A stretch of DNA of 24,022 nt from Jimgerdemannia flammicorona (taxonomy: Eukaryota; Mucoromycota; Endogonomycetes; Endogonales; Endogonaceae), in assembly GCA_003990745.1 (NCBI GenBank), contig RBNI01001159.1, forward strand, positions 1 to 24,022, in the 5' to 3' direction. This document shows positions 9,027 through 17,154 of this stretch, in pieces (position 1 is the first letter of the stretch; every line of letters starts with the position of its first letter). Below the pieces are notes generated by a model, which made no database searches, was not told the origin of the DNA, and was given only the letters and a program-made list of their open reading frames with translations. The position numbers and the translations under genes were made by a program.

Positions 9027-12000
9027 TCACTCTGGATTAGCTGTAAGCTCTTGATTTTCCAACATTCGGAGGGTGCTGATCACTTTTTTGCTGATGCTAT
9101 TATCTGAAAATGAATGAAGAGCGAATACATTCAGATCTTGAGCTTCATTCCAAAATGCGCTGCACACAATGCTTCCCAAGGTTCTGACATACCGGGATAT
9201 AAAGCTCCGTCAAGGTGGTGTTTTGCTTCAGAGACTCGGCTAGGGCGTGTGCCCCATCGTCGCCAATCCTATTATTATCTTTAAAATAAACAGGGGAAGA
9301 GCGAACACGCACAGATCGTGGGCTTCATTCCATCACACAGCTGCACACAATGCTTCACATGTTCTGACATACCTCCGAGATTAAGAATGGTCAAGGTCGT
9401 GTTCTGCTTCAGAGGCTCGGCTAAGAAGCGTGCCCCCTTGTCGCCAACGCCATTATCTAGAATGAACAGGGGATGAGCGAACACACACAAATCATGAGTC
9501 TAATTCCATTACATAGCTGAACATAATGCTTCACACAGTTCTGATATACATTCGAGATTCAGAACGGCCAAGGTCGTGTTCCGCTTCAGAGACTTAGCTA
9601 GGGCGCGTGCCCCCTTGTCGCCAATGTCATTATCTAGAATGAACAGAGGATGAACGAACACGCATAGATCGTGAGCTCCACTCCATCACGCAGTTGCACA
9701 CAATGCTTCACACAATTCTGACATACGTTTGAGATTCAACTCGGTCAAGGTCGTGTTCTGTTTCAGAGACTCGGCTAGGGCGCGTCCCCCCTCGCCGCCA
9801 ATTTTATTTACTTTAAAATAAAGAGGGGATGGGTGAACATGCACAGATCGTGAGTTTCATCCATTACGCAGCCGCATACAATGCTTCACATAGTTCTGAC
9901 ATACTTCCGAGATTCAGCTTGGTCAAGGTCATGTTCTGCTTTAGAAACTCGGCTAAGGCGTGTGCTCCTTAGTCGCCAATGTTATTATCTTTAAAATAAA
10001 CAGGGAATGAGAGAACACGCACAGATCGTGAGCTTCATTCAATCACGCAGCTGCACACAATGTTCACAGAGTTCTGACATACCTGTGAGATTTAGCTTGG
10101 CCATAGTCGTGTTCTGCTTCAGAGACTCGGCTAGGGCGCGTGTTCCCTTGTCGAGAATTCTATTACCTTTGAAATGAACAGGAGATGAACGGACATATAC
10201 AGATTGTGAGCTTCATTAGCTGCACACAATGTTTCACATAGTTCTGACATACTTCCGAGATTCAGTTTGGTCAAGGTTGTGTTCTGCTCCAGAGACTCGG
10301 CAAGGGAGCGTGCCCCCTCGTCGCCAATGCTGTTTACTTCAAAATAAACAGGGAATGAGCGAACACGCACAGATCGTGAACTCCATTCCATCACGTAGCT
10401 GCACACAATGCTTCACACAGTTCTGACATACATTCGAGACTCAGCCCGGTCAAGGGCGTGTTCTGCTTCAGAAACTCGGCTAGGGCGCGTGCCCCTTCTC
10501 CGCCAATTCTATTATCTTTAAAATGAACAGAGGATGAGCGGATACCTAATGATCATGAGCTTCATTCCATCACGTAGCTGCAAATGCTTCAAGATACTGC
10601 AGAAATTAGGCTCGGTCAAGATCGTATTCTGCTTCAGAAACTCGGCTAGGGTGCGTGCCCCCTCGTCGCTGATGTGGTTGTCTGAAGAATCTTGATTCCA
10701 TCACACAGGTACACAATGCTTCCTACAGTTCTGACATACCTCTAAGATTCAGCAAGGTCAACGTTGTGTTCTGCTTTAGAGACGCAGCTAGGGCGCCTGC
10801 CCCCTCCGTGCCGATGCTGTTCCCTGAGGATAAACAAGTGATATATAGTGAGCCTGATTCCATCACGCAACTGCGCACGCCTTACAATTCTGTCAAACCT
10901 TGGATATTCAGCTCGGTCAACATCGTATGCTGCTTCAGAGATATGGCTACGACGAGTGCCCCTTTGTAGTCGATGCGCTTATCTGATGATGAGCAGGGAA
11001 TTGATCGAACACCCACGAATTGTGAGCTTTATTTCTTCACATGATTATGACATATATGCTTTCGAGATTCAGCTTCGTCAAGGTCGTGTTCTGCTTCAGA
11101 ACAAAAATAGGGCGCGTGCCCCACCGCCACCAATGCTATTATCTTTAAAATGAACAGGGAATGAGCGAACACGCACATGTCGTGAGGTTACAACTGCATG
11201 CAAGTTTCACACAGTTAGGACAGACTATTGAGATTCAACTCAGCCAAGGTGGTGTTCTTTTTCAGAGACTCGGCAAGGGCGCGTGCCGCTTCGTCCCCAA
11301 TGCTATTCACTTTAAAATCAACAGGGAATGAGCGAACACGCACAGATCGTGAGCGCCATTCCATCACGCAGCTGCACACAATTCTTCACACATTTCGGAC
11401 ATACTGTAAAGATTCAGGTCGGTCAAGGTCGTGTTCTGCTCCAGAGACTCGGTTAGGGCGCGTGCCCCCTTGTCGCCAATGTCATTCTCTTTAAAATGAA
11501 CAGTATATGAGCGACAACGCACAGATCGTGAGTTTCATTCCATAAGGCAGCTGAACACAATGCTTCACATAGTTTTGACATACGTTCGAGATTCAGTTTG
11601 GCCAAGGTCGTGTTCTGCCTCAAAGGCTCGGCTAGGGCGCGTGCCCCCTCGTCGCCAATGCTATTACCATTAAAATTAACAGGAGATGAGCGAACACTCA
11701 CAGATGGTGAGCTTCATTCCATCACGAAGCTGCACACAATGCTTCACGCAGTTCTGACATACAATTGAGATTCAGCACGGTCAAGGTCGTGTTCTGCTTC
11801 AGAGATTTCGCTAGAGTGCGTGCCCCCTTGTCGCCAATGTCATTCTCTTTAAAATGAACAGGGGATGAAGGAAAACGCACAGGTCGTGAGTTTCATTACA
11901 TCAGGCTGAACACAATGCTTTACATACTTTTGACATACTTTTGAGATTCAGCTCGGTCAAGGTCGTGTTCTGCTTCAGAGACTCAGCTATGGCGCGTGCT

Positions 12001-13895
12001 CCCTCGTCGCCGATTCTATTGACTGAAGGACAGGATACGAGAACTTGATCTAATCACGTATCTGCGCACAATGCTTCGCATAGTTCTGACATACTTGCTA
12101 GGTTCATCTCGGTCAAGGTTATGTTCTGCCTTAGATACTCGGCTAAGGTGTGCACCCCTCTGTCGCCAATGCTGTTCACTGAAGACGAATAGAAGCTCAA
12201 TTCCATCATGCAACTGCACGCAATCCTTCACACAGTTCTGTCATACATTCGAGATTCAACTTAGTAAAAGTCGTGTTCTGCTGCAGAAACTCGGCTAAGA
12301 TGCATTCCCCTTCGTGGCTGATGCTGTTCCCTGAAAATGAACAGATTTTCAAACCGTGAGCTTGATTCCATCGTGCAGCTGCACACAATGCTTCATACAG
12401 TTCTGACATACCTTCAAGATTCAGCTCGGTCAAAATGGTGTATTGCTTCAGCTGGCTAGGGCATGCGTCCCCTTGTAGCCGATGCGTTTTCCTGAGGATG
12501 AACAGAGAATTGAATAAACACCCTCAAATTGTGAGCTCGATTTCTTCATACAAATGCACACAACGCTTCAGATAGTTATGAGATACTTTTGAGATTAAGC
12601 TTGGTCAAGCTCGTGCTCTGCTTCAGAGATTCGGCTAGGGCGCGTGCCCCCTCGTCGCCAATGATTTTCCCTGAATATTAATAGAAGATGTGTAGATAGT
12701 GAGCTAGATTCTATTACACTGCTGCACACAACATTTCACACAGTAATAATATACCGCAGAAATCTAGTTCGATTAAGGGGGTGTTCTGCTTGAAAGACGC
12801 GGCTAGGTCGCGCGCCTCCCGGTGACTGATGTTGTTGTCTGAAGAACAACAACGGAATGAGTGAACACGAAAAATCGTGATTTCATTTCTTCGCGCTGCT
12901 GTACAGGTTGACATACCTTCCAGATTCAATGCTTCAGAGATTCGGCTAGAGCGCATGCTCTCTCAGCGCTATGTGGTTGTCTAAAGGTTAACAGAAGATG
13001 TGGAGATCATGAACTTGACTCCATTACGCAGTTGCACACAATCCGTTACACAGTTATGACATACCACTGAGATACAGCCCAATCAATGTCTTATTCTGCT
13101 TCAGAGACTCGGCTAGAGCGCCAGCCCCCTCGTCGCCGATGCTGTTCCCTGAAGACGAACAAGAGATGTATAGATTGTGAGGTTGATTCATCACAGAGCT
13201 GCACAAAGCCGCGCACAGTTCTGACATACCACCAAGATTAAGCTTGGTCAAGGCCGTGTTCTGTTTCAAAGACTCGGCTAGGACTCGGGCTCCTACATCG
13301 CTGATACTGTTACCTGAAGTTGAAGAGGAGGAGGTATGAGTAAACGCAAGCATTTCCATCACGCAGCAGCAAACAATCGTTCACAGTTTTGACATACAGG
13401 AGATTCAGCTTGGTCAAAGTTGTGTTTTGCTTCAGAGATTCGGCTAAAGTGCGGGCCAACAGAATACCGATGCTATTTGCTGGATATGAACAGGTAATTT
13501 GAGTATGCTCAGATCACAAACTTGCTACTACCCACTTCGCAAACAAAATTAGCGTTTGTCTGACATACAGCTGAGATTGATCTTGGTCACGAGAACACGC
13601 GCTGCTCGATCGTCGATGCTCTTTCCTGAAGATGTACAGTCCGGAATGAGTAAGGTCGCATATTTCTGGCATACCAGAGAGCTTCAACTCATGCGAGATC
13701 GTGTTCTGCTTCAGAAATTCGGCTAGGATCCTGGCCTTCTCGTCGCCGATCTCACTTTCTGAAGATGAATGGAGCACGAACAAACCATGAGATATGTAAC
13801 CTGTATATAATGATTCAACGAAGCCGAAATACCGGTCGTGTTCTGCTTCAGAGGCTAATCGAGAGCGCAGGGCTCTTCAGTGCCGAAAAGTTTCT
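9027..13895 (-). CDS. ribonuclease-inhibitor-type LRR protein gene, one repeat per exon; 5' end missing, possibly a pseudogene
   Basis: Reading from high to low coordinates, about 29 units follow one another. Each has an acceptor, an exon of 84 bp and a GTATGT-type donor. Each exon begins with the last two bases of a codon and ends with the first base of the next (phase 1 on both sides), so it codes for exactly one 28-residue LRR with the pattern NSIGDEGARALAESLKQN followed by TTLTELNL. This is the RNI/NLRC3-like class, whose curved solenoids bind proteins. A different terminal exon (9103-9027) carries LRMLENQELTANPE and a stop. By my reading, 21 units are intact and 8 carry defects (listed under the array feature). 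No N-terminal domain is present: the array stops near 13895, and retroelement DNA begins at about 14233. Exon symmetry means any exon can be skipped without changing frame, so a functional product remains possible. Role unknown; recognition or scaffolding is a guess from the family. Confidence 0.8.
9193..13895 (-). repeat. tandem exon-plus-intron array, 29 units of about 105 to 180 bp
   Basis: Exons by position: 9193-9278, 9373-9456, 9550-9633, 9727-9810, 9905-9988, 10083-10166, 10253-10336, 10432-10515, 10598-10681, 10740-10823, 10899-10982, about 11059-11142, 11226-11309, 11405-11488, 11584-11667, 11763-11846, 11939-12022, 12095-12178, 12247-12330, 12412-12491, 12587-12670, 12755-12838, 12917-12980, 13065-13148, 13230-13313, 13398-13479, 13569-13625, 13675-13758, 13833-13895. 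Defects: first unit 86 bp (phase lost); 9905 has an in-frame TAA; 11059 has a 1-bp deletion and lost donor; 11584 lost its acceptor AG; 12412 has a 4-bp deletion; 12917 is 20 bp short with a stop; 13398 is 2 bp short; 13833 is degenerate. The unit at 13569 has a harmless 27-bp in-frame deletion. Introns are copied along with the exons. Confidence 0.85.
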
Positions 13896-14101
13896 CTAAA
13901 ATAGAAGAATGATTAATAAGCATACACTGACAATTAACTCTAAGCCAAATGTAGTATATACGCCAACTCCGTCACCCGCTATCATTACCTTCAATTCTAC
14001 TATGGGTCGAACAACACGGACAATGAGAAAGAACGCAAAAACCCGGTGTTTAGCAAATGTGAATATGATTAGCCGGCTACGTGCCTCATGTCGCTACATA
14101 C
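13896..14101 (-). other. spacer between the LRR array and an upstream candidate exon
   Basis: About 205 bases bounded on the minus strand by a GTATGT donor at 14101-14100 and a TTTTAG acceptor next to the last LRR unit. It could be an intron linking the upstream exon to the array, but no reading phase passes cleanly through the degenerate unit at 13833-13895. Confidence 0.3.
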
Positions 14102-14235
14102 CTCGATTCGGCTACTGCCCGAGAGTGACCCGCCATATGTGAATGGTTCTGTGACTTTCTTGAGTGTTCCTGCGTGTAGAATTTGAACTCCAGCCGAGGA
14201 AGTGGTGAATACGGAAATATCACTACTGTCGTCAG
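14102..14235 (-). CDS. candidate exon upstream of the LRR array, truncated by retroelement DNA
   Basis: On the minus strand an open frame reads toward a consensus donor (GAG|GTATGT at 14102/14101). The encoded segment includes DISVFTTSSAGVQILHAG and PFTYGGSLSGSS, looks like ordinary globular protein, and matches no family I know. Its 5' side runs into the CpG-free retroelement block. The open frame itself continues to 14267, but the last 30 bases or so overlap retroelement-like sequence. It could be the last surviving piece of the N-terminal region of the LRR gene, or an exon of another gene. Confidence 0.35.
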
Positions 14236-14237
14236 CA

Positions 14238-14556
14238 AGCTCAGAGATCTCCTCAAAAAGGCAGAACAATTACATAATCAAGCTTGAGCTCAGATAATCA
14301 AGGCCCAAGAAAGACAAAAGAAGTACTATGACCAGAAGCAGAAGGATCAGAAAATCAAGATTAGAGATCAAGTACTAGTTTGGAGAAGCATAATTGAAAC
14401 AACTTTGCTGCCAAACTAGAGTCCAAATGGGAAGGACCTTATCTTATATATAATATCAGAGAAACAAGTGTATATATAAGAAATATAGATGGATGCACTC
14501 TGAGGACTCCAGTATACATCAATCATCTCAAGATATATCTACCTCCTATACAATGA
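14238..14556 (+). pseudogene. Ty3/gypsy-type integrase C-terminal remnant
   Basis: The plus strand encodes a segment with KAQERQKKYYDQK, then DQVLVW, and after a one-base frame change near 14400 a stretch with WEGPYLI and LRTPVYINHLKIY before a TGA. This succession is the typical end of a Ty3/gypsy integrase, where the coiled segment is followed by the GPY/F-like module. An in-frame TGA (14285-14287) and the frame change show that it is dead. The catalytic DDE core lies outside the preserved fragment. Confidence 0.75.
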
Positions 14557-15619
14557 TCCAGAGGATTTACCAGTATCTCCAGACCCTTATTCTTAGTTCT
14601 CTCTAAGCCCTGTCAATTCTTCTATCTCAGTTTAGAGAACCTGTTGGTAACTGCTTCCAATTGATCCAGATTCATCAAGAGAACCTCACCATAGTCCAGT
14701 GACTTCTAGAAATCTATTAGCTATAGGAATACTATACTATTGGAGAACAACTACAAGATCTCTCAATCCCCAAGTATACCTATATCAGACATATCACAGA
14801 CCTCATCCAAAGGTACTATTATAGCAGACAGACTCTATACTATCTATAAGTAAAATGTAGAAGCATTAATCTATGCTCAATTTTATCTTAGAGATATCTA
14901 AAAAATGACCCCCACTACTTATCAGAGCATCATCTATCATATTGAGATACTATTCTCTAAAGAAAAAAAAGAGTCCTTAGAATAGAGTAGCTCAAAACTA
15001 AAGAAGATAATAGAATAAGAGCAGATACTAAAAATGTCTACTTAATAGTAATCAGATAGTAACTATAACTATATAAAATATTCCAGTAATTTGAGTAAAT
15101 AAACCTCAGTCTGAAATTTGAAATCAAAAAGCAAAAAAATAAGTCTGCCTATTATACTTTGAGAGATATATCTACCAAAAGCCACTTGATTCAGAAAGAA
15201 TTACAATACTTAGGAGAAATATCTGCTCTAAAGTCACTTTTAGGAGATTGTGAGCTTGATATCTAATTTGTACTTCAGTCTACTTTCTAATACAAAGAAA
15301 AGAAGATCTGATTTGATATGCTTATCAGACTAAGTCTGAAGATCTACAATTTGAAGAACTAAAAGTCCACTGTTATCTGCCATTCAAGAAGTCTGCCATT
15401 TTTGGAAGAATGTGAGAAATCTGCTGAATTTACCATATTATACTGATCTCACCTAATTAAGAAACTTGCTGAAATCATCTACATTATGTAAATAAGAACT
15501 TGTACTAGAAACCATTGAATATTTTATTACTTTTTAACAAAGTAACTGGGGCTCAAGCCAATCTACATAGTAGCCCTAATCTTGTAATTTACCACTATTG
15601 AGCTGGTATGTACTAAATA

Positions 15620-15838
15620 AATTTATATAGTATAGAATATATTCAAACTCTCTACCACATAATATAATTAGGAGATGACTTCATTAAAATCAACATTAAG
15701 GATACCTACCTTTACATTTCTCTTTACTTTAATAACTAGCAGTTTCTAGCCTTTCAATAGCAATAGATCAACTGAAAGTTCTGGATAATATTATTTGGTC
15801 TATCTTTGATATCTTAAATATAGATAAAGATGTTGATA
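15620..15838 (+). pseudogene. reverse transcriptase remnant, DIRS-like
   Basis: One frame can be followed for about 73 codons with at least seven stop codons. It reads IEYIQTL, then DDFIKINIKDTYLYISLYF, FLAFQ and ILFGLS. The order (basic/acidic KDAY-like motif, FLAF, LPFGLS-like motif) is that of DIRS/Ngaro-type reverse transcriptases, which are tyrosine-recombinase retroelements. It breaks off just after the FGLS motif, before the expected catalytic DD box. DIRS elements do not use a DDE integrase, so this is probably a different element from the Ty3-like fragment upstream. Confidence 0.6.
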
Positions 15839-15865
15839 GCAGTTGTCCCCACTCCAAGAGCACAC

Positions 15866-16255
15866 CGCCAAATCAATACACTGGGAAACAGGTCGAACGA
15901 CACCGATTCTTTTTTAAAGGTGAATGAAGGAAGTAGCAACAGAAAGTCGTTAGGTATCGTCCTGCGATGCAATCAATGCCAAAAAAAAAAAAAAAAAATG
16001 CACGCGGCATATGCACTTATGCTTTCCATCCTTTTGGTGTGGCTAACTCACAAGCATGCAACTATATGGTCAATCATCCATGCACTCCAGATTTCTAGTA
16101 TTTATTGTTCAAAATATTATTTCTGCTTTTTCGAAGGCGTGCTATTACAATCAACATTGAAACTAACATTTATATGTTACTCGAGGTGGTGCGGGTATAT
16201 ACATGGCTTGTGGGACGTACGGTGGTGCGTGTGCCATGTTAATATACATCGACAG
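15866..16255. other. spacer with an 18-base poly-A tract
   Basis: CpG reappears here, marking the end of the retroelement block. An A18 run lies at 15981-15998. A long plus-strand open frame (15830-16504) begins inside the dead reverse transcriptase and crosses the poly-A run; it is judged fortuitous. No gene is supported. Confidence 0.55.
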
Positions 16256-16527
16256 CCGACGCGGAGCTGTCGCAGGCTGTCGTTGCGGGAATCCTCAAGC
16301 AAATCAATCACAGAGCAAGCGTTCGGGAATCAAGAACAAAGATTGTCAAGGGAAACAACTGGGATGTGCTCTATCACTCGGTGTCTTGGACATTGGATTC
16401 AATTACCTATTATCACGTTAATGATCCTACCACGGGATAGCTATCACTCCGTTTCCTCAACCCTCAAGGCGTCCTGCCACCTGAAGACCTCGATTCTGGA
16501 ATGATTAAGCAGAATGCTAATATATAG
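16256..16527 (+). pseudogene. coding-like stretch with a single internal TAG (unidentified)
   Basis: After a possible CAG acceptor at 16253-16255, one frame runs to a TAG at 16525-16527 and is interrupted only by a TAG at 16438-16440. It contains DAELSQAVVAGILKQINHRA, GNNWDVLYHSVSWTLDS and, beyond the internal stop, FLNPQGVLPPEDLD. Composition and continuity on both sides of the stop suggest a genuine exon with one nonsense change, perhaps from TGG. I do not recognise the family. Two overlapping frames are also open, which lowers confidence. Confidence 0.35.
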
Positions 16528-16563
16528 CTACATCGTATTCATAAGAGATTAAAAAATGGATGA

Positions 16564-17058
16564 TTATGAGCCAGGAAATATATTCTGCGTGAACATTTCC
16601 ATCCAATATTTTGGAGCGTAGCTTTGTGGCTTTGTGTTGTCATCCCAATGTTGAATGTCCGATCTATAATCACCTGATTTGGTCCTGATATTATGTTCAA
16701 GATCGACTTCGGCAGTAGTGACAGTCTAAAAATAAATGAGTAACATTGCGAGTTCGTGTGGTCTCTCGCCATGACAGTGCCTCGATTACTGGAAAACATG
16801 TCTGGCAAAACTTCAAGCTAATGCAGCGCACGTTGAATAAATGAAGTCGGCTGTTTTGCCGACCATAACAATATATATAACCATATATGGTCCTTTCTTA
16901 TAGACGTCGAAGCCGTGTACATATGGGCACATATAGGAATCCATCTCCCATTCCTTGGTTTACCTCGATGGAAAAACCAAGATGCCAATACGGTAGTCGT
17001 CAGAGAGGCTATTGGTTGAGTAGCAGAGGCATCTGAGAATCCGAGAATTGTCATGTGT
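16564..17058 (-). pseudogene. coding-like minus-strand region with a candidate terminal exon (unidentified)
   Basis: Two pieces read like protein. The upper piece (about 17058-16835) stays in one frame through YRIGILVFPSR, a single TAA at 16962-16960 that coincides with a GTAAAC donor-like site, then FDVYKKGPYMVIYIVM. The lower piece follows a TTTTTAG acceptor at 16726 and runs 53 codons (16725-16564) with YRSDIQHWDDNTKPQSYAP and a TAA stop. The pieces lie about 110 bases apart, and no simple splice joins them in phase. This may be a gene with an unseen exon arrangement or a decayed gene. It converges on the plus-strand stretch ending at 16527. Family unknown. Confidence 0.35.
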
Positions 17059-17154
17059 TCAGGCAGTCACCCCTTGCACAAAGAAAACGAATGTCAACTT
17101 TATCCCCCACCACCACTGCCACCTCCTCCACGACCGTACCTCTCCATTTTCCGA

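Larger units (their letters stand above)
14233..15865 (+). mobile_element. CpG-depleted retroelement remnants (Ty3-like tail plus DIRS-like reverse transcriptase)
   Basis: The block contains no CpG dinucleotide from 14233 to 15865, while both flanks have many. It is AT-rich, and all frames contain stops, many of them TAG or TGA where CAG or TGG would be expected. Two recognisable coding remnants, both on the plus strand, are annotated separately. Between them (about 14557-15600) the sequence is retroelement-like in composition, but I cannot assign domains. No long terminal repeats, target-site duplications or intact ends are visible, so this is an old, probably composite fragment. Confidence 0.75.

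Noticed and set aside
9281..9490. Readthrough frames that continue from LRR exons into the intervening sequence
   Set aside because: Intervals are partly open and look protein-like at their start (GMSELCEALC), but the TTTTAAAG end of most of them puts a TAA in that frame, and consistent GT-AG borders with exact 84-bp exons favour introns.
9193..13895. CRISPR-like or satellite array
   Set aside because: The units are regularly spaced, but they code for LRRs with splice sites and vary throughout. There are no short identical repeats with unique spacers, and the context is eukaryotic.
15830..16504. A 224-codon plus-strand open frame
   Set aside because: It starts inside the dead reverse transcriptase, crosses an A18 run giving five Lys in a row, and has low-complexity, Cys/His/Trp-heavy composition in its second half. 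The neighbouring frame (16256-16527) reads more like real protein.
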